Of a stretch of DNA of 64,000 nt, positions 53,582 to 63,575 are shown in pieces. The notes under the pieces are model-generated. The model did no database searches. It worked only from the letters and a program-made list of their open reading frames with translations, and was not told where the DNA came from. The stretch is taken from positions 434,001 through 498,000 of the forward strand of contig NZ_FRBV01000001.1 of the NCBI RefSeq assembly GCF_900142705.1, read 5' to 3'. This DNA is from Nitrosospira sp. Nsp11. Lineage in GTDB: Bacteria > Pseudomonadota > Gammaproteobacteria > Burkholderiales > Nitrosomonadaceae. Numbering within the stretch: position 1 is the first letter of the stretch; every line of letters begins with the position of its first letter. The translations under genes were made by a program, and so were the position numbers.

Positions 53582-53683
53582 GACGGGTCGCCCTGGAACA
53601 GGATGGCCTGATTGTAGGGAAAATTGGGTCGGATATTATGACAGCGAGGACGCAGAACGCAAAATAAGCATTACCGGCCCCCA

Positions 53684-53843
53684 GCAGCCTGTCGGACTTG
53701 AAGAAACCTGCTGCAAAAGCGTGTGGCCGGTTCATATTTCGCCGCTTTTTCGGCTAATAGAATAACTATTGGCCTTCAAAATCCGCAAGGTGTGTCCTCA
53801 CCCAGTCACTTTTTCGTTGCGATTCTTCAAATCCGACAGGCCC
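53684..53843 (-). repeat. MITE-like interspersed repeat, family 1, copy B
   Basis: About 160 bp with near-perfect 20-bp terminal inverted repeats (53687-53706 and 53823-53842, 18 of 20 matching when one is reverse-complemented). It is the inverted, better-preserved partner of 17375-17528. It lies between the divergent-side 5' end of mgtE and the 3' end of mtgA and ends about 25 bp from the mtgA stop. Confidence 0.82.
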
Positions 53844-53868
53844 CCAGCTTTCCAACCTGTTCAGATTT

Positions 53869-54567
53869 TCAGGGAATTTGTGCCGATGCCATTCGGCTAA
53901 GGATGATCCCGGTTTTCTTCGATAACCAGGGTGTATTACGGTGCTTATCGTAAAAGCGAGGGTTGGTAATCATGGCCGCGAGGCGAGCAGCTTGTTCCGC
54001 AGTAATCGAAGAAGCGGAAACGCCGTAATAGTAGGGGATGGCAGCGCCCGCCCCGAACACTCCGTTTCCCCATTCAATCACGTTCAGATAAATTTCCAGA
54101 ATACGGCGTTTGGACATCACGTTTTCCAGCATCAAGGTGATGATGGCCTCTTGAATCTTGCGCCCCGGGGTTTTTTCACTGGAAAGAAATAAATTCTTTG
54201 CCAGTTGCTGACTGATGGTGGAGCCTCCCGCAACAAGCTTGCCCTTTTTCACGTTTTTCTGATACGCGTTCTGAATAGCATCGAAATCGAACCCCTCATG
54301 CGCCAGGAATTTGCTGTCCTCCGCAGCGACGATCGCCCGCTTGAGATTGGGAGAAATTCGCTCGTAAGGAACCCATTGTGTACGCAATACCGCCGTTCTA
54401 TTTCCTTGCCGTAATACTGCCAAACGATCTTCCATGAAAGCGCTGGAAGAAGGGTTGTAAGAATTCCAATAGACGACATGGCCGAAAATCCAGAATTGAT
54501 AGGTGAAGACGATGCCGACAAGCAGCAAAAAGAGGCGCCAGAACCAGCGCTTGAAGAACATTCTCAT
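53869..54567 (-). CDS. mtgA: Monofunctional peptidoglycan glycosyltransferase
   Basis: A 232-residue GT51 enzyme that polymerises lipid II. One N-terminal membrane helix (about 10-30) anchors it. Catalytic glutamates lie in IVAAEDSKFLAHEGFD and in the ILEIYLNVIEWGNGVFG segment, and GGSTISQQLAKNLFL is intact. It follows aroE by 18 bp in the conserved RNB-tonB-aroE-mtgA order. Confidence 0.96.
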   Translation of the reverse strand: MRMFFKRWFWRLFLLLVGIVFTYQFWIFGHVVYWNSYNPSSSAFMEDRLAVLRQGNRTAVLRTQWVPYERISPNLKRAIVAAEDSKFLAHEGFDFDAIQNAYQKNVKKGKLVAGGSTISQQLAKNLFLSSEKTPGRKIQEAIITLMLENVMSKRRILEIYLNVIEWGNGVFGAGAAIPYYYGVSASSITAEQAARLAAMITNPRFYDKHRNTPWLSKKTGIILSRMASAQIP

Positions 54568-54585
54568 GCGTTTGCTGCCGCAACC

Positions 54586-55422
54586 TTATATTTTCAACTT
54601 GTCGCGCCCATGCGATCTGAGCATTTCAATTACCGGTTCCGTTCGTGGTCTTAGTCCACGCCACAGGAAGAACGATTCCGCCGCCTGCTCCACCAGCATG
54701 CCGATACCATCAGCCAAATGACCCGCGCCCTGTTGCTTTGCAAATTGCATAAAAGGGGTATACCCGTTGCCGTACATCATGTCGTAAGCCAACGATTCGC
54801 TGGAAAAAATGCCGGATGGCAGCGCTGGAAGTTTACCATCCAGGCTGGCGGAGGTGGCGTTAATGACGAGATCAAATTTCGTTTCGTTCAGATCATCGTA
54901 GTCGGCAGACACGATATTTCCGTGGCGCGTAAACAGCTGCTGCAACGTATCGGCTTTTTGTCTGGTACGATTTGCGACAGTCAACAGATAAGGCTTATGC
55001 TCCAATAGGGGCAACACTACGCCGCGGGCCGCGCCCCCGGCGCCCATGAGCAGAACCTGCCTGCCTGCAAGTGAAAATTTCAGATTGGTTACGATGTCAC
55101 GTAATAATCCGGCACCATCGGTGTTATCGCCGAAAATTCCGCTGTCATCAAACGCAAGCGTGTTCGCCGCTCCCGCCGCTTCTGCCCGCTCGGTCAGGCG
55201 GGTGGAAATCCTGCAGGCTTCAAGCTTGAACGGAACAGTGACGTTCACGCCTTTGCCTCCACGCGCCCTGAAACCCGCTATCGTTGCGGCGAACGCATCC
55301 GTCGGCGCCAGAATGGCCTCGTAATGTATATCTTGACCTGTTTGCCGCGCAAACTCGGCATGAATCAGCGGTGACTTGCTGTGGGCAACAGGGTTGCCGA
55401 TGACGGCATAGAAATCGGTCAT
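54586..55422 (-). CDS. aroE: Shikimate dehydrogenase
   Basis: A 278-residue NADP enzyme, fourth step of the shikimate pathway. NPVAHSKSPLIHAEFA binds shikimate, NVTVPFK holds the catalytic Lys, and LMGAGGAARGVVLPLLE is the Rossmann loop. TDGAGLL and the late ADGIGMLVEQAA segment agree. Normal length. It lies between tonB-like and mtgA genes on the same strand. Confidence 0.96.
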   Translation of the reverse strand: MTDFYAVIGNPVAHSKSPLIHAEFARQTGQDIHYEAILAPTDAFAATIAGFRARGGKGVNVTVPFKLEACRISTRLTERAEAAGAANTLAFDDSGIFGDNTDGAGLLRDIVTNLKFSLAGRQVLLMGAGGAARGVVLPLLEHKPYLLTVANRTRQKADTLQQLFTRHGNIVSADYDDLNETKFDLVINATSASLDGKLPALPSGIFSSESLAYDMMYGNGYTPFMQFAKQQGAGHLADGIGMLVEQAAESFFLWRGLRPRTEPVIEMLRSHGRDKLKI

Positions 55423-55485
55423 TAGCCAACCACTTGAATGGGTAAAAAGATATACGGACAGCGGCAGGCCTGGGGCCCGCGCCGT

Positions 55486-56403
55486 TCATTCGCTGGCCAA
55501 CTCGTCCGAACGGGTAAATACCCAGGTGCGCGTAATGTGGAGGATGTCGGTATCTCGACTGATGTCGGGGGGGAAAGGAGCGAACCCATTTTGCCCGGCC
55601 AGGTTAACGATGCGTATCGCTGCTTCATCCAGAACCTTTCTCCCCGATGAGCGGTTTATTTCGATTGATTCAAGGCTGCCATCGGATTTTATCCCAACGG
55701 TGAGTTGCAGTTTTCCATAAAGCCCCTCCCGTCTGGCAGCTTCAGGGTAGTTAAGGTTGCCGATCCGTTCCACCTTGAGGCGCCAATCTTCGGCATAACG
55801 AGCGAAGCGGAATTCCTGCGTACGGGCACCGATGAATTTGCGCTTTAGCCGGTGCTGATAAGCTTCATAATTCACCGGTGTCTGCGCTTCGAGCCGTGCA
55901 ATCGCGAGGCTTCGCTGAACCAACCCAGTGGTGTCAACCGCGTTCTGACTCTGTTCGGATTGCACCAAAGGGGGCTCAGCCTGATACATGAGTTGATCGC
56001 TATCAGCCTCTGTCATTAGCCGCTGCGTTTCCTGTTCAAGCTGCTCTGTTTCTTGCCTGCCTGTGTCAGTCTCCACTGCCTGATTATTTTTTAGCGGAAG
56101 CGGAAATGGAGCTTTCGCCCCGCGATCGCTGCGGGTATTGCCTCCACCCTCCAGATTGGCCTGCGCCCACGCATCTGCCTTGCTCGGCTTGGACGCGGAC
56201 TTGCTGTTCACCAATACCACTTCCAGCGGGTTACCGGCTTTGCTATCCTTGGGAAGGGGAGACTTGAAGTTGATGCCGAACAAAACAGCTGCATGGCAGA
56301 CCACGGATATCAATAGCGCCAGCTTCAGACGTGAGGACCCATTCAGCAACCAGCCGTGAGTTGCCATTGTGTCGAAACCAGATATATTCGGAATGGCGCT
56401 CAA
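55486..56403 (-). CDS. TonB-family energy transducer
   Basis: A 305-residue inner-membrane protein. One N-terminal helix (about 26-46, LKLALLISVVCHAAVLFGI) is followed by a long polar periplasmic linker and the TonB C-terminal domain (about 215-300, NYPEAARREGLYGKLQLTVG). The linker lacks the Pro-Glu/Pro-Lys run of classic TonB. ExbB, ExbD and receptor genes are not adjacent. The gene belongs to a conserved RNB-tonB-aroE-mtgA group, so a housekeeping envelope role is as likely as iron uptake. Confidence 0.88.
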   Translation of the reverse strand: MSAIPNISGFDTMATHGWLLNGSSRLKLALLISVVCHAAVLFGINFKSPLPKDSKAGNPLEVVLVNSKSASKPSKADAWAQANLEGGGNTRSDRGAKAPFPLPLKNNQAVETDTGRQETEQLEQETQRLMTEADSDQLMYQAEPPLVQSEQSQNAVDTTGLVQRSLAIARLEAQTPVNYEAYQHRLKRKFIGARTQEFRFARYAEDWRLKVERIGNLNYPEAARREGLYGKLQLTVGIKSDGSLESIEINRSSGRKVLDEAAIRIVNLAGQNGFAPFPPDISRDTDILHITRTWVFTRSDELASE

Positions 56404-56564
56404 TCTCGGAACCGTGCGGACGCTAGGTTGAGGAACGGATTTTATGGAACATCAGGATAATTCCCGAGCTGAAAGGCACGACGGTGAACATGGACTAGTT
56501 CGGCGTTTCCGGCGTCATTTTAAACAATAAAACCCCATTCGTCACATCGAATGCAAGAATAACT

Positions 56565-58418
56565 TCATGCTTCTTGTTTATTCAGGAATTTTGCGTTGAA
56601 AGTGAGTTCCAGCAAATCAATATTGGAAATCTCAACTTCAATATTCGTTTCAGGCGGCACTTCCGGTAACGAGGCAATCCGTACCACCAGTGGAAGGCGG
56701 TCCAACTTCACCAGATTTTCTTTCAATACCTGCGCCCCCGTTGTACTGATATTTTCCTGCAACAGCCAACGCAGGCACCAATAGCGCTCCATGGCGCGCT
56801 GAAAATCTGTGTAAACCTCATAAGTCGCTTCGAAATCCCGCATGAACGTCTGCAGACTCTCGCCCTCTCTTGTGTAAGGCGGCGTCTCTCCGCGCAATAG
56901 CGCAACCAGTTGACGTTGATTAATGAAATCGACATATCGGCGCATAGGCGAACTGATCCAGGCATACTGCGAAACACCCAGTGCCTGATGCGGTGCGGGA
57001 GAGGTACTTATTTTAACCTTGCCGCCACCCTGGCTACGATAGATGCCGGCAACGCTATTGTCTGCGAGCAGCTTGCCCCATTCGGAATTAACGTAAATCA
57101 TCAATTCCGATACCACCTTGTCAATCGGGGAGCCCCGCCGGCGCTGACTGATATCGATACGATCATCCTTGACGCTGAAGCAGTAATCGATTCGCTCATT
57201 ATTGCTGTCGTTGGCCTTGCCCCGGAGTGCCTCCGCCTTGCGGGCGAAGTTCCAGAGCGACAGCAGCTCTTTTCCGAAAGGATGATCCAGCTTTCCTCCC
57301 GCCAGGGTAGACTCGTTAAAATGTTCTTCCAGCGTGTCATGTCTCAGGTTAGCGGCAATCCTCACTTGTTCGATACGGCTGCTTGTGGCAAAAACGGTGA
57401 AGTCATCGGCGACGTCGAGATACATCGAAACCACCGGGCACAACCGTTTTTCGCATAATGTATAGTGCTGTATCACGGCGTCCGGAAACATCGTGATCTT
57501 CTGGCCCGGGATATATACGGTTGAAAGGCGCTCTGCCGCCAAGGTATCCATCGGCGAACCCGGCGCGATGCCCAAAGTCGGGACAGCGATATGGATACCG
57601 ATGCGGACGCTCCCCAGCGTCAGCGGGGTAACTGAAAAAGCGTCGTCAATTTCGGTAGTGGTGACGTCATCTATACTGAAGGCAGCCACATCCGCAATGG
57701 GCAAATCCGTCGGGACGTGCAGATCCCCGCAATCGAATGCCCCGAACTCGGTACCTTCAGGAAAATGCTCCAGCAGAAAACGGTTGAGATGATAGTCATG
57801 CGTGGAGGGGATTGCACCGCATTTCTCCAGCAACTGGGAAACGCTCAGTTTGCTTGCAGTACAAGCGGCTTCAAGCGCTTTCCACTCGACTGTATTCTTG
57901 TCGGGACGATAAAGCAGGCTGGATAGCGACGGCTTGAATTCTTCCGGTAATGAGAACTCGCTCAGTAATTGCGTATAGCGCGCCTGCTGTTCCGCCTGGC
58001 GACGTCTTTTTTCCTGGCCCGCAAGCGCCGCCTCAAGCGCTTTCGGTGGCGCAGCCTTGTAGCGCCCGCGACCCTTCTTGTAAAAATACATCGGCGCACT
58101 GTGCAGCCGTATCAACACAGCCGCCGCTTCCTCGGGAGTGGCGACATGACCGAAATAATCTGCAGCCAGCGCGTCGCTGGCAAACTCCGCCTCGATCTCG
58201 CAACATTCCCAAAGAAAATCAGGATCCAGATCTTCCGCCTTCTTTTGCGCAAGATCCATGAATTCGGACAGCGAGGGCGCGTCAAACCGAAGCAGCACCG
58301 AAGCCGCTTTTATTTTTGCACGCTTGCCGTGAGGCGCCTCCACTTGAAGCGAGGTCGTGTTGTCGGCAAGTATCGAACCCACCTTGAAGGTGCCTTCCTC
58401 TTCGTAAAAAACATTCAT
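56565..58418 (-). CDS. RNB-domain 3'-5' exoribonuclease (RNase II/VacB family)
   Basis: A 617-residue RNA exonuclease. A short N-terminal beta domain and a helical region (about 1-230) precede the RNB core, with DVAAFSIDDVTTTEIDDAFS holding the catalytic aspartates and YAWISSPMRRYVDFINQRQL near the active-site Arg. A C-terminal S1-like tail ends the protein. It is shorter than E. coli RNase R and closer to RNase II. First gene of the RNB-tonB-aroE-mtgA group. Confidence 0.92.
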   Translation of the reverse strand: MNVFYEEEGTFKVGSILADNTTSLQVEAPHGKRAKIKAASVLLRFDAPSLSEFMDLAQKKAEDLDPDFLWECCEIEAEFASDALAADYFGHVATPEEAAAVLIRLHSAPMYFYKKGRGRYKAAPPKALEAALAGQEKRRRQAEQQARYTQLLSEFSLPEEFKPSLSSLLYRPDKNTVEWKALEAACTASKLSVSQLLEKCGAIPSTHDYHLNRFLLEHFPEGTEFGAFDCGDLHVPTDLPIADVAAFSIDDVTTTEIDDAFSVTPLTLGSVRIGIHIAVPTLGIAPGSPMDTLAAERLSTVYIPGQKITMFPDAVIQHYTLCEKRLCPVVSMYLDVADDFTVFATSSRIEQVRIAANLRHDTLEEHFNESTLAGGKLDHPFGKELLSLWNFARKAEALRGKANDSNNERIDYCFSVKDDRIDISQRRRGSPIDKVVSELMIYVNSEWGKLLADNSVAGIYRSQGGGKVKISTSPAPHQALGVSQYAWISSPMRRYVDFINQRQLVALLRGETPPYTREGESLQTFMRDFEATYEVYTDFQRAMERYWCLRWLLQENISTTGAQVLKENLVKLDRLPLVVRIASLPEVPPETNIEVEISNIDLLELTFNAKFLNKQEA

Positions 58419-59064
58419 GAAATAGTTTGCGGAGCAACGCCGTTAAAGATTATAGGAAGCGCAAATGCACCGGTTCAGCTCTGTAACGCCGGCAAATTAT
58501 AACCGGAACGTAACACCTCCCGAGGTTCGGAAGAACCTTCCGCCTGGGTAGAATACAGGCGATGATACCAATCCGCGGCAGCCGCTTTTTGGTGCCTGCC
58601 AATTCAGGGTGCCAAGAAAACCATAAAATACCCAAGATTTAGACTGCAATTCGGGGCAAAAGTTTTCTTTCAAGCATCCGTTATATAACGAAAATTGTCA
58701 GGGATATTAGCACAGTGAGCATCTCCTTCTACTTCGACCCGGATGGGACAGTACCGGAACGGTTCGTCTGTCGGCACATCTGTTACGGAAAAACGAGAAA
58801 AGTCTACCCCTTGCCTCGTCCCCTCCTTTGCTCAAGCCCATCAAATCCGGCTGGAACTCATCCGCCCAATCATTCGAGATGCGCTGACGCCTGTTGAGCT
58901 GGTTTCAAGCTTGATCATTTTCATACTCTACGGATTGTGCGATTAGAGCTATGCTAAACAGCGCAGTCCACCGCCTGGCGCCAGATATTTTGCGGAAATA
59001 AACTATAATTATCTTAGAGCGTTACTCTTATTCTCATCCTCTCATTCTCGGTAAAGGGACTATT
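58419..59064. other. Large intergenic region before the di-heme cytochrome
   Basis: About 645 bp. Two overlapping frames exist at 58715-58946: one starts MSISFYFDPDGTV, the other ends RPIIRDALTPVELVSSLIIF. Together they could be one gene broken by a frameshift, but neither has a recognised family. TATAAT at 59004-59009 is a possible -10 for the cytochrome gene; its -35 is weak. Confidence 0.4.
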
Positions 59065-61257
59065 GTGAACCAATCTTTTGCTGCGTTAGAAAAACGGCGC
59101 GCATTTTTCATTCCCGCGCTGATCCTCGTGATCGCGCTTTTGCCTGCCTGTGCAGCATTCGACAAAGACCCGGACCGGGGCGCAACCACAGTGAAGCAGG
59201 ACGTTTTCGGCGATCAGTTCAATACAGTGGAGTACCTTCCCAGCCAGAACTGGCAACCTGCCGACAGCTTATGGTTTTACAGCGTGACGCAGGGATCGAG
59301 CATGATGCCCTATGATTTCTTCATGGTACTGGAAAAAAAAGGCACCTCGGAACCATTTCGATCCAATGAGAACATGAATGGCTACCGCTATCTGCCGCAG
59401 AAGACAACTTCCAGCAATCCCGATGCACTGCCGGTCGGCTTCGTCAAGGATACATACAAAGGCCATGATTACATAGGCCTGACTTGCGCCGCCTGCCACA
59501 CGGGGCAAATAAACTACAAGGGCAAGGGAATACGTATCGATGGCGGTCCGGCAGGGGCTGATATGGAAACGTTCATGGCGGATATCATCCGCGCAATGAA
59601 AGCTACCCTCGAAAATGGCGAAGCCCGGAAACGGTTCGTGGAGAACGTCCTGGCGCGCGGAAACTATAAAACAGAGGCGGAAGTCGAGGCTGATCTCAGA
59701 AAATACATCCAGCGTCTCACCAATTACATTACGATCAACTACAGTACGACACATTACGGCTATGCGCGGCTGGATGCATTTGGACGAATCTATAACCGGG
59801 TGTTGGAACATACCGTAAACGTCAAAGCGCTCAGGGAGTTATTGCGCGACCCCATGGTGATGAGAAAAGGGGTGCTAAGTGAAGAAGAACTGGACGCCTT
59901 ATTCCGCGATGTTGACAATGTGCGTGTTCTAAGCGGAGAGCAGCGTGATCGAATAGTTGAAAATCTAATGAAAGCCTTGAACGAGAAGAAAGGGCGGGAT
60001 GCGCTCGAATCGCTCTGGAAGCTAAGGACAAAGCTGTTCAATATGCCTAATGCCCCCGTCAGCTATCCTTTCCTTTGGGACACCCCTCAGCATGATTATG
60101 TTCAATGGAATGGGCTAACGGAAAATGCTGGCCTGAAGGCTATCGCTCGCAACGCGGGAGAGGCGATTGGCGTATTCGGCACGTTGGATTGGACGGAAAG
60201 AGAGGGATTTTCATTGCCGGCATTCATTACCGGCCAAGGCTTGTTCAGCAAGCACATTAGCTACGACTCTTCCGTTAATGTAATGAATTTACGCCGGATA
60301 GAGGCTCGCCTATTAACCCTGCAATCTCCACTGTGGCCAGAAAATATTCTTCCGCCCATTGACAAGGCTCGTCTCGTGAAGGGGAGATCGCTGTTCAATC
60401 AGCATTGCGTAAGTTGTCATACCAACCTCAAACGCGACGATCCTGATCGCCGCATTGTGGCGCATATGTCGAGGGCCCGCGATGTCGGTACCGACCTCCA
60501 GATGGCTGAGAACAGCGTAAATTACCAGGGTTACTCAGGCATACAACGAAATCTATATGTTGGCGCCGGTGGGGTGGGTGACATCTTGCTCGATCAGCGC
60601 GCGCCGGTTTCGGCCTTGTTGACAAAAGCGACAATAGGGGTCGTCGCCAACCCCGAACCGGACAAGTGGTTCCTGCAGCGTTGGGGCGAGTGGGCCTATA
60701 ATCTGGCGACAGGGTTTCGTGATAATGTGATCAAACCTTCGATCAAACACGGCGATTATGACCCCGACACGACAGCCAATCCGGTTGCCTCGCTGAAATC
60801 GTACAAGGCCCGGCCGCTGAACGGCATCTGGGCAACCGCGCCTTACCTGCATAATGGTTCCGTACCTACGCTCTACGATTTGCTGCTGCCGAAAAAGCGA
60901 CCCGGAGACCCCGAAGGCGGGGAATACCGGCCTGATGAGTTCGTAGTGGGATCGCGGGAATTCGAGCCCGACAAGGTTGGGTTCAAAAGCAGCGGTTACG
61001 AAGGCTTTACATTTAATACCAAGGGAATCTGGGACGACAGGACAGGAGACTATACCAAGGGAAACAGCAATGCCGGGCATGAGTACGGGGCAAGACGCGT
61101 AGCCGACGAGTCTAATGGATCTGTAGACCAGAAGGATAGAGACCTGTGTTCGAACGACAAGATCAAAGATGAAGATGAGTCCATCAAAGGCAAATGCCTG
61201 TATCCCATGTCCAGGGAAGACCGCCTCGACCTGCTTGAATATTTGAAGACGCTATGA
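59065..61257 (+). CDS. Di-heme cytochrome c (peroxidase/RoxA-like), membrane-anchored
   Basis: A 730-residue lipoprotein-type c cytochrome. Signal helix (about 12-28) with lipobox LPAC (C29). Two heme-binding sites: CAACH at 141-145 and CVSCH at 448-452, about 300 residues apart. SLWFYSVTQGSSMMPYDFF and LPVGFVKDTYKGHDYIGLT resemble RoxA-type and large di-heme peroxidase-like proteins, in which one heme can be an oxygen- or peroxide-reacting site. The start is GTG 59065. A cytochrome P450 gene follows 58 bp later on the same strand. The substrate is unknown. Confidence 0.85.
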   Translation: MNQSFAALEKRRAFFIPALILVIALLPACAAFDKDPDRGATTVKQDVFGDQFNTVEYLPSQNWQPADSLWFYSVTQGSSMMPYDFFMVLEKKGTSEPFRSNENMNGYRYLPQKTTSSNPDALPVGFVKDTYKGHDYIGLTCAACHTGQINYKGKGIRIDGGPAGADMETFMADIIRAMKATLENGEARKRFVENVLARGNYKTEAEVEADLRKYIQRLTNYITINYSTTHYGYARLDAFGRIYNRVLEHTVNVKALRELLRDPMVMRKGVLSEEELDALFRDVDNVRVLSGEQRDRIVENLMKALNEKKGRDALESLWKLRTKLFNMPNAPVSYPFLWDTPQHDYVQWNGLTENAGLKAIARNAGEAIGVFGTLDWTEREGFSLPAFITGQGLFSKHISYDSSVNVMNLRRIEARLLTLQSPLWPENILPPIDKARLVKGRSLFNQHCVSCHTNLKRDDPDRRIVAHMSRARDVGTDLQMAENSVNYQGYSGIQRNLYVGAGGVGDILLDQRAPVSALLTKATIGVVANPEPDKWFLQRWGEWAYNLATGFRDNVIKPSIKHGDYDPDTTANPVASLKSYKARPLNGIWATAPYLHNGSVPTLYDLLLPKKRPGDPEGGEYRPDEFVVGSREFEPDKVGFKSSGYEGFTFNTKGIWDDRTGDYTKGNSNAGHEYGARRVADESNGSVDQKDRDLCSNDKIKDEDESIKGKCLYPMSREDRLDLLEYLKTL

Positions 61258-61315
61258 TCCGGACCTGCTTTGATTTTTCGACATTCGCTATATACAAACG
61301 ATAAGGGAGTTACCG

Positions 61316-62593
61316 ATGAGTGCAAGTCATTACCTGGAGCAATATGATGCCGCTGCCGATTCAGAAAAATTTGGATTGGTCCGCCGTTGGATCGATACGG
61401 AACCCTTGCCGTTTTTTAAGGAATTGCGCGAAAAGCGGCCGATTCTGGTGACATCGAAATGCACCTTGGTCACACGCTTCGACGATGTCAGGGAAGTCCT
61501 GAACATGCCCAAGGTATTCACGGTTGCGCCTTACGCACCAAAAATGGGCAACTACCTGATGATGCATGATGACGATGCCTTGCATACACGTGAAAAATCC
61601 CTGATGCAGTGCATGTTGAATCGCGATGACCTGCCGGCGGTGCGCGAAATGGTGGGCAAGGTTTCCAGGGAGATACTCGACAATGCCCATGGCAACATCG
61701 AGTTGGTCGGCAATTATTGCCGCATGGTGCCTGCCACCCTGGTGCGGGAATATTTTGGGCTTACCGGAGCAAAGCGGGCCGATTTGATCGAATGGTCTTA
61801 CTGGAACCAATGCGATACCTTTCATAATCATCCTTTTGACGCGCAGCCGCCGGAAAAATCCCAGCACATCATCGACCGTCACAATGAAACTTCCAAAGAA
61901 CTGGGCAAGTTCATCGTCGAACTTATTGCTCGCCGTTTGCTGCAAGTAAAGGCTGAACAACTCACCTTCTCGACTCTCATTCGGCTGGACGATGATATCG
62001 TGACCAGAATGTTGCGCACGGATTATCCAAAACAACTGGATTTTGATATCAAACGCCTGGGGATTAACGCGGGCGGTCTTTTGATCGGCGCCATCGAGAC
62101 AACCTCGCAGGCCGTTGCGCAGGTGATGCAATATCTGCTGGACCGCCCGGAATGGCTCGCCAAGGCAACAACCGCTGCTCAGCAGGAAAACACCGCTGAA
62201 TTCGATGGCTTCGTCTGGGAGGCCCTGCGCTTCGTGCCGATCACGCCTTATTTGTTCCGCACTTGCGAAAGCGACTATACCGCAGCCAAGGGCACGGAAC
62301 ATGCAACGTTGCTTCGCGCGGGAACCTATGTGCTGCCGGTAACCTTGTCGGCAATGTTCGATGAGAGAGCGTTCGAATCACCAGACGAGTTTATCCCGAA
62401 GCGTAACTGGTATAACTATTTTCATTTCGGCTTCGGCAGCCATGAGTGTCTGGGGCGCTACGTCGGCATGGTCATGATCCCGGAGATGGTACGCCAGGTC
62501 CTGATCCGGCGGAACATTGCGGCTAAAGCCCCCATCGACTATAAGGATGGCCCTTTCCCCGAACAGTATCACCTTTCCTGGGCCGTGGAATGA
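61316..62593 (+). CDS. Cytochrome P450
   Basis: A 425-residue soluble bacterial P450. The heme-thiolate loop FGFGSHECLG carries C378. The I-helix GAIETTS keeps the acid-alcohol pair, and the K-helix EALR matches ExxR. GGGAG precedes the ATG. No ferredoxin or ferredoxin reductase gene adjoins it, so its redox partner is elsewhere, unless the upstream periplasmic cytochrome is only a genetic neighbour. Substrate unknown. Confidence 0.94.
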   Translation: MSASHYLEQYDAAADSEKFGLVRRWIDTEPLPFFKELREKRPILVTSKCTLVTRFDDVREVLNMPKVFTVAPYAPKMGNYLMMHDDDALHTREKSLMQCMLNRDDLPAVREMVGKVSREILDNAHGNIELVGNYCRMVPATLVREYFGLTGAKRADLIEWSYWNQCDTFHNHPFDAQPPEKSQHIIDRHNETSKELGKFIVELIARRLLQVKAEQLTFSTLIRLDDDIVTRMLRTDYPKQLDFDIKRLGINAGGLLIGAIETTSQAVAQVMQYLLDRPEWLAKATTAAQQENTAEFDGFVWEALRFVPITPYLFRTCESDYTAAKGTEHATLLRAGTYVLPVTLSAMFDERAFESPDEFIPKRNWYNYFHFGFGSHECLGRYVGMVMIPEMVRQVLIRRNIAAKAPIDYKDGPFPEQYHLSWAVE

Positions 62594-62684
62594 AGGATGC
62601 GTCATCCTGAGATAGCGGGGTCGATCTGGCGGTTAAGACTGCCGGTGAGGTTGAACAAGGTCTGCGCCGGGCGTAGACCTGTAG

Positions 62685-63353
62685 TTACCGGGCTCCTGCA
62701 TCCTTGAGTAGTTTTACTACATCCTGGTGACGATACCTGGATGCCAGCATCAGTGCTGTTGCGCCGTTACCTGCTGTCGCATTCACATCGGCCTTGGCGG
62801 AAAGCAGTGTTTGCACCACTCCAGTATGGCCGATCTGCGATGCAAGCATCAGTGCGGTAGCGCCATTGCCTAATCTACCATCCACATCGGCCCCGGCGGC
62901 GAGTAGCATTTGCACGATCTGCCGTTGCCCCTCCTGTGCGGCCTGCATCAATACGGTAACGCCATCGGCTCTCCTGGCATTCGCGTCGGCCTTGGCGGAA
63001 AGCAGCTCCTGCACTACTTGCCGGTGACCTTTTTGTGAAGCCTGCATCAACGCGGTAGTGCCGTTGAGCGTCTTTGCGTTTACATCTGCCTTGGTTTCGA
63101 TCAGCAATTGCACCACCTCTTCATAGCCGTTCTGCGATGCCGCTATCAAGGCGGTGACACCGTCGGGCGCCCGGGCATTCACATTGACTTTTGCAGCGAG
63201 CAGTGTCTTGACCCGAGAGAGATCACCGTTGCCGGATGCAGCAATAAGCCTTTCCTCATCTATATTCGCCCACGTACTCGCCGCGGTGCACAATAAAAAC
63301 ATCGCGCCCAAAATGGAGAAACTTCTGCCGATTATTCCAATTTCGTTTTTCAT
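62685..63353 (-). CDS. Exported ankyrin-repeat protein
   Basis: A 222-residue protein with a signal peptide (MKNEIGIIGRSFSILGAM...CTAASTWA) and about six ankyrin repeats of 33 residues each. The units share the pattern NGATALMLASQ.GH..VVQ.LL.AKADVNA. The start ATG 63353 is preferred for its GAGG site and the signal peptide; a longer frame runs to 63437. It is periplasmic, likely a binding protein. Convergent with the P450 gene. Confidence 0.9.
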   Translation of the reverse strand: MKNEIGIIGRSFSILGAMFLLCTAASTWANIDEERLIAASGNGDLSRVKTLLAAKVNVNARAPDGVTALIAASQNGYEEVVQLLIETKADVNAKTLNGTTALMQASQKGHRQVVQELLSAKADANARRADGVTVLMQAAQEGQRQIVQMLLAAGADVDGRLGNGATALMLASQIGHTGVVQTLLSAKADVNATAGNGATALMLASRYRHQDVVKLLKDAGAR

Positions 63354-63575
63354 ACCAGCCCTCATATTCCTGATTCGAGTTGCGGCAGGAATAATAGTTG
63401 CGCTACCCTCGTTCCGGTTCACGCCTATTCCGTTCATTTTTCCGCTGGCTCGTGCGAACCGACAACGCTGGCTCCTGCTGTACCGACAAAGTAAATTGAT
63501 CCGAAAATACAGTCATCCTTTTAGTTTTGACGGCAATACTCTACACTTGTCCAGCTCAATAAATGTCGAAGTTAT

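Noticed and set aside
62685-63437. Ankyrin gene starting at 63437
   Set aside because: The upstream 28 residues lack a ribosome site and would bury the signal peptide; ATG 63353 fits better.
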